From positions 118,588 through 182,587 of the forward strand of contig NZ_PDZC01000007.1 in NCBI RefSeq assembly GCF_002743375.1: a stretch of DNA of 64,000 nt. The letters run 5' to 3'. Of this stretch, positions 25,267-33,762 are shown in pieces. Position numbers and translations under genes: made by a program. Within the stretch, counting starts at the first letter, position 1; each line of letters opens with the position of its first letter. Origin of the DNA: Sporosarcina sp. P34. GTDB taxonomy: Bacteria; Bacillota; Bacilli; Bacillales_A; Planococcaceae. Below the pieces are notes generated by a model. That model was not told where the DNA came from. It searched no databases and saw nothing but the letters and a program-made list of their open reading frames with translations.

Positions 25267-26370
25267 TTAAGCTTTAACTGACTGCAAATTCCCTATGATA
25301 TCTACAATCCGATCTCCCACTTCAGAAGTAGAAGCGCTGCCCTTCATATCAGGCGTGAGCACTTCATCGTCCACCAATAATTGCTCGATAGCATCTACAA
25401 CCATTTTACCGTATTGTTCGTAACCGAAGTGATCGAGCATTTGACTCGCAGACCAGATGGTAGCTAAAGGATTACCGATTCCTTTGCCTGCAATATCGGG
25501 AGCCGACCCATGTACAGGTTCAAACATGGAAGGGAATGTACCCTCCGGATTAATGTTTGCACCTGCAGCCAGGCCGATTCCGCCTGCAATTGCTGCGCCG
25601 ACATCGGTTAAAATATCACCAAACAAATTCGAAGTAACTACTACTTCAAAACGTTTTGGATCTGTGATCATTAGCATCGCAGCAGCATCCACTAAATAAG
25701 ATGCAGTTTTGACTTCCGGGTATTCTGCACTTACTTCTTCGAATACTTGATCCCAGAAGACCATCGAATAGTTTAATGCATTCGCTTTACTGATACTTGT
25801 CAGGCTACGGCCTTGTTTTTTAGCAGTTTCAAAAGCATAGCGAATAATTCTTTCTGTACCTTTGCGGGAGAATACACCGTTCTGCAGAACCACTTCATGC
25901 TCCTGACCTTTAAACAGCCAATCTCCAGCTCCCGAATATTCACCTTCTGTATTTTCACGAATGAACAGCATATCAATATCTTTGCGTTCGATATTCTGCA
26001 GTGGAGTATGTGCCCCTGCCAGCAACGTCACAGGACGAATATTGACATATTGATCGAAACTCTTACGGATAATCAACAAGAGATCCCACAAGGAAATGTG
26101 ATCAGGAACACCTGGGAAACCAACTGCCCCTAAATAGATGGCATCGAATTCCTTTAGCTGCTCAATCCCATCTTCCGCCATCATCCGTCCTTGTTGCGTG
26201 TAATATTCACAGCCCCAAGGGAAATAGGTGAAATCAAATGCGAAGCCGCCGTCTAGTTCGGCAGTTTTCTTTAATACCTTAATCCCTTCGTCAATAACTT
26301 CGGGACCGATACCATCTCCTGCAATAACTGCAATTTTATACGTTTTCAATTTCGAATCCACCACTTTCAT
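25267..26370 (-). CDS. D-malate/tartrate dehydrogenase (decarboxylating), IPMDH-like
   Basis: A 367-residue enzyme of the isocitrate/isopropylmalate dehydrogenase family. It has the N-terminal GDGIGPEVIDEGIKVL, the substrate loop with RENTEGEYSG, and the C-terminal metal/NAD site NLFGDILTDVGAAIAGGIGL and EPVHGSAPDIAGKG. The segment FPWGCEYYTQQGRMM is typical of the tartrate dehydrogenase/D-malate dehydrogenase (TTUC/DmlA/YcsA) branch. It would oxidise D-malate to pyruvate and CO2 with NAD+. It is the last gene of the operon and overlaps the aldehyde dehydrogenase by four bases. The true start may be the TTG at 26349, because GTGGTGG lies eight bases before it, while the ATG at 26370 has no spaced ribosome site. 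Confidence 0.87.
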   Translation of the reverse strand: MKVVDSKLKTYKIAVIAGDGIGPEVIDEGIKVLKKTAELDGGFAFDFTYFPWGCEYYTQQGRMMAEDGIEQLKEFDAIYLGAVGFPGVPDHISLWDLLLIIRKSFDQYVNIRPVTLLAGAHTPLQNIERKDIDMLFIRENTEGEYSGAGDWLFKGQEHEVVLQNGVFSRKGTERIIRYAFETAKKQGRSLTSISKANALNYSMVFWDQVFEEVSAEYPEVKTASYLVDAAAMLMITDPKRFEVVVTSNLFGDILTDVGAAIAGGIGLAAGANINPEGTFPSMFEPVHGSAPDIAGKGIGNPLATIWSASQMLDHFGYEQYGKMVVDAIEQLLVDDEVLTPDMKGSASTSEVGDRIVDIIGNLQSVKA

Positions 26371-27812
26371 CCTTGATTCCAGACTACGAGTTTCATTTCT
26401 GTCATTTCTTCAATGGCATATTTCAAGCCTTCGCGTCCTGTTCCGCTCTCTTTTACACCGCCGTATGGCATTTGATCTACACGGTAAGTAGGTACGTCAT
26501 TAATAATCACGCCGCCGACTTCCAAGTTTTTCGAAACATACAGAGCATGCTGCACATTATTTGTATAGATTCCCGCTTGTAAACCGAAACGAGAGTCATT
26601 GACTAACTCAACAGCTGTTTGCACGGAATCCACTTTATTCACCACGACAATTGGTGCAAACACTTCCTGGCAAGAAACTTTTAGCGCATGATCTGCATTT
26701 GCAATGATTGTAGGTTCCAGGACACCGTTTTGCGCATGGCCACCTGCAAGAATTTCTGCATCATAATTCTTTGTTTCTTCAATCCAGCTAAGTGTGCGCT
26801 CCAATTCTTTCTTTGAAATCAACGATGAGATATACGTATCTTCCGCAAGCGGATCACCTAACTTCAATTGTTTAGCAGCAGCAGCAAATTTAGTTGTGAA
26901 TTCTTCGTAAAGATCTTCGTGAACGTAAATTCGTTGTGTTGAAATACACACTTGACCTTGATTCGAGAAGGCTCCCATAATACAGCGATCGATAATAGAG
27001 TCAATATCGATGTCCTTATCTATAATCAACGCAGAGTTGGATCCTAATTCCAATGTTGTCTTCTTCAATCCAGCTTTATTGCTGATTCCGATTCCGACAC
27101 TTGGACTTCCAGTAAACGTAACCATTTTAACACGTTCATCTAAGACAAGAACGTCGCCGATCACACCGCCCGGTCCCGTGATGACATTTAGCACGCCCGG
27201 TGGAAGACCAGCGTCTTTAAATACTTCCGCAATGAATAAAGCAGATAAAGGTGTTTGGGAAGCCGGTTTCAAAACGATCGGGTTCCCTGCAGCAATTGCC
27301 GGGCCAACTTTATGCGCCACTAAATTCATTGGGAAGTTAAATGGCGTAATGGCTGCGATTACGCCAATCGGTTCACGCAATGTATAACCGATACGTCCTA
27401 CACCACCTGAAGCAGCATCAAATGGAATCGTTTCTCCGTGAATGCGTTTCGCTTCTTCTGCAGCGAATTTATATGTCTCAATTGTTCGTAAAACTTCAGC
27501 TCTTGCAAACATGATGGGCTTCGCAGATTCACTTGAAATAACTGTCGCTGCTTCTTCTGTTCTCTCAGCTAGTATGCTTGCAACGTTTTCTAATATTTCA
27601 GCACGTTGAAATGCTGGCATGTTGCCAATAATTTTTCTAGCATTATACGCAGCTTCAATTGCTTGTTCCGTCAATGCTTGATCCGCCATAGCAATGTCAG
27701 CAATTTTTTCATTGGAGTATGGAGAATATAATGGAGCGTAGCTTGGTGCTTCTACATATTCCCCATTAATCATTAATTGTTTATTTGTTGTTCTGTCTAG
27801 TAATTTATTCAT
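26367..27812 (-). CDS. NAD(P)+ aldehyde dehydrogenase, probable malic semialdehyde dehydrogenase
   Basis: A 481-residue aldehyde dehydrogenase. Catalytic Asn159 is in TPFNFP, Glu255 in TLELGSNS and Cys289 in FSNQGQVCIS; the cofactor motif FTGSPSVGIGI is present. The start at 27812 follows GGAGG within the last codons of the Rieske gene (eight-base overlap). Between a CntA-like oxygenase and a D-malate dehydrogenase, the expected reaction is oxidation of malic semialdehyde to malate, the second step of oxygenase-type carnitine breakdown. The assignment to that substrate rests on context; family similarity alone gives only the general activity. Confidence 0.85.
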   Translation of the reverse strand: MNKLLDRTTNKQLMINGEYVEAPSYAPLYSPYSNEKIADIAMADQALTEQAIEAAYNARKIIGNMPAFQRAEILENVASILAERTEEAATVISSESAKPIMFARAEVLRTIETYKFAAEEAKRIHGETIPFDAASGGVGRIGYTLREPIGVIAAITPFNFPMNLVAHKVGPAIAAGNPIVLKPASQTPLSALFIAEVFKDAGLPPGVLNVITGPGGVIGDVLVLDERVKMVTFTGSPSVGIGISNKAGLKKTTLELGSNSALIIDKDIDIDSIIDRCIMGAFSNQGQVCISTQRIYVHEDLYEEFTTKFAAAAKQLKLGDPLAEDTYISSLISKKELERTLSWIEETKNYDAEILAGGHAQNGVLEPTIIANADHALKVSCQEVFAPIVVVNKVDSVQTAVELVNDSRFGLQAGIYTNNVQHALYVSKNLEVGGVIINDVPTYRVDQMPYGGVKESGTGREGLKYAIEEMTEMKLVVWNQG

Positions 27813-28899
27813 TGAGCGCCTCCAGAACCATTTCGTGGAATTGTACAATTGCTTGTTCAGATTGTGAGTAGCGACCTTTCTCGAATGCACGTGATTTGAA
27901 GCCGAGTTGCTCTAATTCAACCAATTCGATATCTTCAAAGCGAACTTGCTCCGCGAACGTCATCAAGTCTTTCTCTTCTTGAGTCAACTTATCCAAGCTG
28001 TCTTCGCTAAAGTAGTACGTATACACGATTTCAGTATTTTCTTCGTCAATCGGGACTAACTGAATAGTTGCCATATTTGCAGGTCCCGGATAAATTGTCA
28101 GCATCAAGTTCGGCCATAACCAGAAGAATGACCCGCCTTGCATTTCTGCTTCATCTAGATTTACTTCGCCGTATTTCTTATCAGGCTTCACCATAGAACC
28201 TTGTATTGAATAGTTCTCACACGTAATGATTTGATAATCATCCATGTCCAATGTGTCAATAAAACTTGGGTGTGCTACGTGACAATGATCACACTCGAGA
28301 TAATTTTCAATAAATGCTTTCCAATTCGCTTTAATATGACGGGACTTCCTGTGAGTAAACTGTAGATTCTTCAAGAATTCAAATTTACCTAGACGATCGA
28401 AGAAATCGCCATATGATTCAGCCAATGGCTTTGCGTTGTCATCCAAGTTAACAAAAATTAAAGATTCGATTACTTCCATTCTCACGGAACGCAAGCACGC
28501 ATCTTGAACGCAAGCAGCATCTTCTTCACTACGGAAGTTCGGTGCTTTGTTTAAAGCGCCATCCGTTTTGAATGTCCAGCCATGATACGAGCATTGTAGA
28601 ATTTTCTTTTTGCCCGAATCACTTTTCTCCAGCTTCGTCGCTCTGTGAGGACAAACATTATAAAACGCGCGTAGAACTTCATCTGTTCCACGAATAATGA
28701 TAAGTGGGTCATCGCCAACCTCAGCAGTAAAAAATGCACCTTTTTTCTCAACTTGGCTAACATGGCCGACTAATTGCCAACTCTTTGCGAAAATCAATTC
28801 TCTTTCTCTTTTCAATACCTCTGGATCCGTAAATAGGTTGTAAGGCATCGTTCTTTCAAAAGTTCTATTCGTTGCGTTCTGTACTTTATTATAAGCCAT
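27805..28899 (-). CDS. Rieske-type oxygenase alpha subunit, CntA/GbcA-like (probable carnitine monooxygenase)
   Basis: A 364-residue ring-hydroxylating-type oxygenase. The Rieske cluster ligands are C83-P-H85 and C103-x2-H106 (NVCPHRATKL, CSYHGW). The mononuclear iron site shows E202-C-D-H205 and H210 (LECDHCHVAHP) with Asp322 as carboxylate candidate. A glutamate rather than aspartate at the bridging position is a trait of CntA, the carnitine oxygenase, and of the related betaine and stachydrine demethylases. CntA splits L-carnitine into trimethylamine and malic semialdehyde. The following two genes fit exactly that downstream chemistry. Electrons probably come from the ferredoxin and reductase encoded just upstream, because no CntB-type reductase is present. 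Confidence 0.85.
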   Translation of the reverse strand: MAYNKVQNATNRTFERTMPYNLFTDPEVLKRERELIFAKSWQLVGHVSQVEKKGAFFTAEVGDDPLIIIRGTDEVLRAFYNVCPHRATKLEKSDSGKKKILQCSYHGWTFKTDGALNKAPNFRSEEDAACVQDACLRSVRMEVIESLIFVNLDDNAKPLAESYGDFFDRLGKFEFLKNLQFTHRKSRHIKANWKAFIENYLECDHCHVAHPSFIDTLDMDDYQIITCENYSIQGSMVKPDKKYGEVNLDEAEMQGGSFFWLWPNLMLTIYPGPANMATIQLVPIDEENTEIVYTYYFSEDSLDKLTQEEKDLMTFAEQVRFEDIELVELEQLGFKSRAFEKGRYSQSEQAIVQFHEMVLEALNE

Positions 28900-28947
28900 T
28901 TTTCATTCTCCTTCAGAGTTATATTTTTCATTTTATCAATTATTTTA

Positions 28948-29199
<252 letters not shown>

Positions 29200-29222
29200 C
29201 TAGCCTCCTATCTAAAAATTAA

Positions 29223-30257
29223 TCAGTTGACTCCAACCTTCGCTTTCTTTGGCACTTCTTCCGCTTCACCCATAACGCTCGTACTGTGTAGCGGTTGCAT
29301 TTTTGCAGTCGGATCTATATATACTTTTGCGCTACTCACCGCAACAGGTGCTTCTCCAAAACCAGATGCAATCAGCTTAACTTTTCCTTCATAAGTACAA
29401 ATATCGCCCACCGCGTATATTCCTTCAATATTTGTTTCCATTTTTGAATTAACCACTACGGAATTTTTATCTATTTCAAGACTCCAGTCTTTGATAGGAC
29501 CGAGCGATGAGACAAAACCGTAATTGATCAATACGTCATCGACTTCAAGCTCTTCCAACTCACCTGTTTTCGAATGCTTGATGATGACCTTTTCAACTTT
29601 CTCGTCTCCCACCAATTCAACTGGAACATATGGCGTCAAGCAGTTCACTTTGGATTGTTTCAATAATTCTACACTGTGTTCATGTGCACGAAACTTATCT
29701 CTCCGGTGAATAATGGAAGCCTTTTCAGCAATCGGCTCAAGCATCAATGCCCAATCTACTGCAGAATCCCCGCCACCAAACAAAGCCACTTTCTTGCCTT
29801 GGAACTGATTCATGTTCTGAACGAAGTAATGAATGTTTTGATTTTGGAATTTCTCTTCACTTTCGATTTCCATCTTCCTTGCTTGAAAAGCACCGTTTCC
29901 GGCAGTGATAATAATTGTTCGTGAATAATGTACTCCACTATTTGTAGTCAACTTGAAAACACCGTCATGTTCTTTTAAGACTTCCATTACCGTCTCACCT
30001 AAGCAGATAGTAGTCTCAAATTGATTCATTTGTTCAACTAGATTATCTACTAGCTCCTGAGCTCTGACTTTAGGAAACCCTGCAATGTCATAAATATATT
30101 TTTCAGGATACAATGCAGAAAGTTGACCGCCTAGTTGGGGTAAGCTTTCAATAATTTTTACAGACATTTGTCGAAGTCCTGCATAAAATGCAGTAAATAG
30201 GCCGACTGGTCCACCTCCAATAATTGTTATGTCACTAACTTCGGCTGATCTGTTCAT
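29223..30257 (-). CDS. Ferredoxin-NADP(+) reductase, YumC type (carnitine-type operon)
   Basis: A 344-residue FAD enzyme of the thioredoxin-reductase-like FNR family. The FAD motif [17 protein letters not shown], the NADP motif [14 protein letters not shown] and the late FAD segment [25 protein letters not shown] are intact. The redox-active CxxC of thioredoxin reductase is absent, as expected. Start at 30257 follows GAGGAGG; an ATG at 30278 lies before this site. It is the first gene of the operon, behind the sigma-54 promoter. A very similar paralog lies at 44159, upstream of paaA. It should reduce the neighbouring ferredoxin with NADPH. Confidence 0.92.
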   Translation of the reverse strand: MNRSAEVSDITIIGGGPVGLFTAFYAGLRQMSVKIIESLPQLGGQLSALYPEKYIYDIAGFPKVRAQELVDNLVEQMNQFETTICLGETVMEVLKEHDGVFKLTTNSGVHYSRTIIITAGNGAFQARKMEIESEEKFQNQNIHYFVQNMNQFQGKKVALFGGGDSAVDWALMLEPIAEKASIIHRRDKFRAHEHSVELLKQSKVNCLTPYVPVELVGDEKVEKVIIKHSKTGELEELEVDDVLINYGFVSSLGPIKDWSLEIDKNSVVVNSKMETNIEGIYAVGDICTYEGKVKLIASGFGEAPVAVSSAKVYIDPTAKMQPLHSTSVMGEAEEVPKKAKVGVN

Positions 30258-30347
30258 ATTGTGCCTCCTCATTATCATTTATATTAAAGATATAGTTACG
30301 GGGCGATCAGGGTATTCCCTTATCCTTGCCGCGTTACTAAATACTAT

Positions 30348-30364
30348 TGCAAGTATCATGCCAA
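30348..30364 (-). promoter_or_regulatory. Sigma-54 (-24/-12) promoter of the carnitine-type operon
   Basis: On the minus strand TTGGCATGATACTTGCA fits the YTGGCAC-N5-TTGCA consensus with the invariant GG and GC in the right spacing. It lies about 90 bases ahead of the reductase start and next to a gene for a sigma-54 activator, which supports it strongly. Confidence 0.85.
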
Positions 30365-30424
30365 CTTTTGAGATTTGCATGGGAATACGATTGTTCTCGT
30401 CTTTTTTATAAAACGCTGTTACAA

Positions 30425-30454
30425 TTGATTCACAATTGAGTCAATGGAGACTCA
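30425..30454. promoter_or_regulatory. Candidate activator-binding sites (UAS)
   Basis: Two overlapping inverted repeats are seen: TTGATTCA-N4-TGAGTCAA (30425-30444, one mismatch) and TGAGTC-N6-GACTCA (30437-30454, perfect). They lie about 60-90 bases upstream of the -24 element, the usual place for enhancer-binding proteins. Further CTCAAAAT half-sites follow toward 30490. Confidence 0.6.
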
Positions 30455-30512
30455 GTAAAATATAAATATTCTCAAAATTAACTCAAAATAATTAGTAGGA
30501 AGGTGTAACAAT

Positions 30513-31877
30513 ATGTCCTATGAGAACGAACAGGAGAAAATGAGTCTATCTTTAGAATCCTTGCTTAAAATTCTGGATTATTCATCAGATGAAATCTATG
30601 TATTGGACAAAGAGATAAGGATCGTCTATGTAAATCGAAATTGTGAAAAGCATTATGGAATGACAAAAGATGATGTTGTCGGTAAGTATAATGATGACTT
30701 TTTTAACGATGGATACTGGACGCCTTCCGTAGTTCCACTCGTACTGGAAAAGAAAACTCCCGTTTCAGTACGCCAACAAACTCATATTGGTGCTGAATTG
30801 CTGACTAGGGCTTTCCCTATATTGAACTCGAACAATGAGATTGAATACATTGTGTGCACAGCAACCGAAATACAAGATTTTAAACGGCTCGTCAAAAAGG
30901 AAGAACCTAACCTTACAAACTCGGCAGATGAAGTTTTTGCAAGTACGATTATTACGAACAACGCAAAAATGCGAAAAATACTGCGCTTTTGTGAAAAGGT
31001 GGCACCTACAGATTCTACTATTTTAATCCATGGTCAATCGGGAACTGGAAAAGGGGTCATCGCATATCAATTGCATAAATTGAGTAAAAGAAAGGATGGT
31101 CCTTTCCTTAATGTAAATTGTGCAGCTATTCCCGGAGATCTGTTAGAATCGGAGCTATTTGGTTACACGGCAGGATCATTTACTGGTGCTAAAAAAGACG
31201 GTAAAATTGGTTTGTTTGAGGCAGCAGATAACGGCACAATTTTTTTGGATGAAATCGGCGAGTTGGCTTTGCCCCTTCAGGCAAAAGTTCTTCAAGTCAT
31301 ACAAGACAAAAAGTTTATTCCGATTGGCAGCAACGTCAGCAAGACAGTGGATATCCGTATTATCGCCGCAACAAATCAAGACTTACCGAAAATGGTAGAA
31401 AATAAGACTTTCCGCGAAGATCTATTCTACCGACTCAATGTCATTGACATCGAACTACCACGGTTGGATGAACGCAAAGAAGATATTATCCCTTTAACTT
31501 ATAGCTTTCTGAATAATTTTAACAACAAGTACAACTCTACTAAAATAATTTCCGAAGATTGTTTGAATGTACTCTATCATTATTCGTGGCCAGGCAATGT
31601 GCGACAGTTAGAAAACTTGATAGAGCGACTTGTAATTACAAGTGATGCAGTCATCACTTTAGAAGATTTACCCGAAGTAATCTTGGAAAAAGTAAAAGAG
31701 ATACCTGAACTCGCCTATTCCAATTCGCTCGACCAGGCATTGGATAATGTAACAGCTACCATGGTCAGAAGATCCTATCAGAAGTTTGGTTCTACGAGGG
31801 GTGTAGCATCAGACCTCCAGATCAGCCAGTCGAAAGCATCCCGATTGATTCGTGATTATTGTCGGGATGAAGAGTAA
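30513..31877 (+). CDS. Sigma-54-dependent transcriptional activator with PAS domain
   Basis: A 454-residue enhancer-binding protein. A PAS sensor domain (about 15-120) precedes the AAA+ domain (about 140-380) with Walker A GQSGTGKG at 174-181 and Walker B-like GTIFLDEIGEL. The C-terminal helix-turn-helix (about 410-454) contains GSTRGVASDLQISQSKASRLI. The sigma-54 contact loop reads GSFTGA (221-226) rather than the canonical GAFTGA. Encoded divergently from the carnitine-type operon and next to its -24/-12 promoter, it is the likely activator. The PAS domain may bind the inducer or a cofactor. AGGAAGGTG lies just before the ATG. Confidence 0.9.
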   Translation: MSYENEQEKMSLSLESLLKILDYSSDEIYVLDKEIRIVYVNRNCEKHYGMTKDDVVGKYNDDFFNDGYWTPSVVPLVLEKKTPVSVRQQTHIGAELLTRAFPILNSNNEIEYIVCTATEIQDFKRLVKKEEPNLTNSADEVFASTIITNNAKMRKILRFCEKVAPTDSTILIHGQSGTGKGVIAYQLHKLSKRKDGPFLNVNCAAIPGDLLESELFGYTAGSFTGAKKDGKIGLFEAADNGTIFLDEIGELALPLQAKVLQVIQDKKFIPIGSNVSKTVDIRIIAATNQDLPKMVENKTFREDLFYRLNVIDIELPRLDERKEDIIPLTYSFLNNFNNKYNSTKIISEDCLNVLYHYSWPGNVRQLENLIERLVITSDAVITLEDLPEVILEKVKEIPELAYSNSLDQALDNVTATMVRRSYQKFGSTRGVASDLQISQSKASRLIRDYCRDEE

Positions 31878-31899
31878 GAGAACTATTATCATGAATTTG

Positions 31900-31968
31900 A
31901 CAATAATAAAAAGGCATCACTCGGCACGAGTAACATTTTGCCGAGCGGTAGCCTTTTATTATTGTTTT
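31900..31968 (+). terminator. Terminator of the activator gene
   Basis: A long hairpin: CAATAATAAAAAGGC and its complement enclose an inner CTCGGC/GCCGAG stem, then TTTTTA follows. Confidence 0.8.
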
Positions 31969-32094
31969 TATAGGATTTTCCCTGGAGATTCTATTTTCTA
32001 TTTCATGGAGTGATCAATCGAACAACCATACCTTCTTCGCAAATCGGGTAAGTGAAAATAAAAACTACGATATTTTGTCTCGCTATCTTTTAAT

Positions 32095-32166
32095 AACCAA
32101 CAGATATACTAGCTCTTGCTTTTCAACAATTATAAGCAAGTGCTTTATATCTGTTATTTATTGGTT
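32095..32166. repeat. Long imperfect hairpin
   Basis: AACCAACAGATATA, then AGC and CTTGCTT, have matching complements AAGCAAG, GCT, TATATCTGTT and TTGGTT, giving an interrupted stem of about 27 pairs around a 12-base loop. It touches the stop codon of the nitronate monooxygenase-like gene. No T-run follows on the minus strand, so it is not a standard terminator. It may protect the 3' end of the messenger RNA or be a remnant of a small mobile repeat. The 31969-32094 stretch beside it holds nothing I can support. Confidence 0.55.
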
Positions 32167-33113
32167 CACAGTAAATTTGCTGTGCGTTTACACGCTTCCT
32201 TCGCTTCTATCATCATACGTTCCAATAGTTCTTGGACCGTTGGAATATCTTCTATTAATCCAGCGACCTGACCACTATTGATATAGCCGTTCTGCATATC
32301 TCCCTTTATGGCACCTAACACATGCTGTACCTCGGTAGTCGCTTCATTAAACTCTTCTAGCTTCATTCCCTCTTTTACACGCTTTTCTAGGTTCATTACA
32401 TAATCGTTAGTTAGTACTCTTCTCACACGACCAACTTCACGACCAATGATTCTCGTTTCTATATCAGATGCATCTAGTAGACGTTGCTTATAGAGTTCGT
32501 GCGCTTGCATTTCCTGAGTGGCTATAAAGCGAGTGCCCATCTGCACACCTTCAGCTCCTAGAGCAAGTGCTGCAGCTAAACCTTTTCCGTCCCCGATTCC
32601 ACCTGCTGCTACGACAGGAATTTGAATACTTTTAGTAATTTGCGGAATCAATGTCATCGTAGTTAATTCAAGAGGCGAGTTGATACCAGCAGCTTCAAAC
32701 CCTTCCGCCACTATAATATCCGCTCCGGCCGCTTCCGCTTTTACTGCATGCTTTACAGAAGCTACGATAGCCATAACTTTTATTTCATTAGCATGTAAGT
32801 TTTGAATGTACGGTGACGGATTGCCAGCCGATAACGATACAACCGGTACTCGGTGCTTAACAACTAATGCTAGTAATTCTTCGACTTGAGGTGCAACATT
32901 GATAGCAATATTTACAGCAAAAGGACGTGAAGTCATAGATTTTAAATCGACAATTTTTTGCTCTACCTCGTCTAATTCAGACGTTCCACAACCTATTGTG
33001 CCTAAACCCCCAGCTTCGGAAATAGCTGCCGCCAAATTTACGCTACTGATGTTTCCCATCCCACCCTGAATGACTGGATATCGTATAGACAGTTCCTTAC
33101 ATAACCTATTCAT
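32166..33113 (-). CDS. Nitronate monooxygenase/FabK-like FMN enzyme
   Basis: A 315-residue TIM-barrel flavoprotein of the 2-nitropropane dioxygenase family. It has the N-terminal YPVIQGGMGNISSVNLAAAI, the loop EAGGLGTIGCG, and the FMN-phosphate region VVAAGGIGDGKGLAAALALG with AEGVQMGTRF. Family members oxidise nitronates or act as enoyl-ACP reductase II; sequence reading cannot separate these safely, and a FabK role would be unexpected in this context. The ATG at 33113 is eight bases from GGGAG; a GTG at 33122 is too close. It is divergent from paaY at the edge of the phenylacetate island, so a role in aromatic catabolism is possible. Confidence 0.78.
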   Translation of the reverse strand: MNRLCKELSIRYPVIQGGMGNISSVNLAAAISEAGGLGTIGCGTSELDEVEQKIVDLKSMTSRPFAVNIAINVAPQVEELLALVVKHRVPVVSLSAGNPSPYIQNLHANEIKVMAIVASVKHAVKAEAAGADIIVAEGFEAAGINSPLELTTMTLIPQITKSIQIPVVAAGGIGDGKGLAAALALGAEGVQMGTRFIATQEMQAHELYKQRLLDASDIETRIIGREVGRVRRVLTNDYVMNLEKRVKEGMKLEEFNEATTEVQHVLGAIKGDMQNGYINSGQVAGLIEDIPTVQELLERMMIEAKEACKRTANLL

Positions 33114-33176
33114 ACAATGCACTCCCTTTTATGTTATACTTTATCATATATTTACATCGATAGGAGGAGTAAATTC

Positions 33177-33704
33177 ATGATTATACCTTATAATAACAAA
33201 AGTCCTTTGATTAATGAATCCGCTTTCATTGCCCCTGGTGCTCATCTGATAGGCGACGTAACAGTTGGAGAAGAATCTACGATATGGTTCAACGCTGTAT
33301 TACGCGCGGACGAGGGGGCTATCGTAATTGGCAAGCGGTGCAGTATACAGGATAATTCCACCATTCACCTATATGAAAATGCACCTGTTGAAATTGAAGA
33401 CGAAGTAACTGTTGGTCATAATGTAGTATTACATGGCTGTAGAATCCGAAAACGTTCTATTATCGGTATGGGTTCAACCATTCTTGACCATGCAGACATC
33501 GGAGAAGAGTGCATTATAGGCGCAAACACTTTAATCCCTTCCGGAAAAGTTATCCCACCGCGCTCTTTAGTGATTGGATCTCCCGGAAAAGTCGTTAGAC
33601 AATTAAATGACCAAGATCTTGAACTGATTCAGCTGTCTATAGATACGTACGTTGAGAAAGGAAAAGACTTCAACCTTATTTTACAGAACGAATTGAATGC
33701 TTGA
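33177..33704 (+). CDS. paaY: PaaY-like hexapeptide-repeat protein (gamma-carbonic-anhydrase fold)
   Basis: A 175-residue left-handed beta-helix protein with imperfect hexapeptide repeats (about 15-145) such as IGDVTVGEESTIW, IQDNSTIH and IGANTLIPSG. The conserved histidines HLYENAP, VGHNVVLHGC and DHADIG match the metal ligands of gamma-carbonic anhydrases. PaaY proteins of phenylacetate clusters are thioesterases that clear dead-end CoA esters. The start at 33177 follows AGGAGG; an upstream in-frame ATG at 33117 is rejected. The paa context supports PaaY, but YtoA/YrdA-like carbonic anhydrases are close relatives. Confidence 0.75.
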   Translation: MIIPYNNKSPLINESAFIAPGAHLIGDVTVGEESTIWFNAVLRADEGAIVIGKRCSIQDNSTIHLYENAPVEIEDEVTVGHNVVLHGCRIRKRSIIGMGSTILDHADIGEECIIGANTLIPSGKVIPPRSLVIGSPGKVVRQLNDQDLELIQLSIDTYVEKGKDFNLILQNELNA

Positions 33705-33719
33705 TAGGTTATAATTAAG

Positions 33720-33759
33720 AAAAGCCGTGAGCATAAAATAAAATGCTCATGGCTTTTTT
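33720..33759. terminator. Bidirectional terminator between paaY and paaX
   Basis: AAAAGCC, a mismatch and TGAGCAT pair with ATGCTCA and GGCTTTT; T-runs are present on both strands, between convergent genes. Confidence 0.85.
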
Positions 33760-33762
33760 CTA

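Noticed and set aside
25267..26370. 3-isopropylmalate dehydrogenase (leuB)
   Set aside because: Substrate-loop and N-terminal segments match tartrate/D-malate dehydrogenase better, and no leucine genes are adjacent; leuA is 25 kb away.
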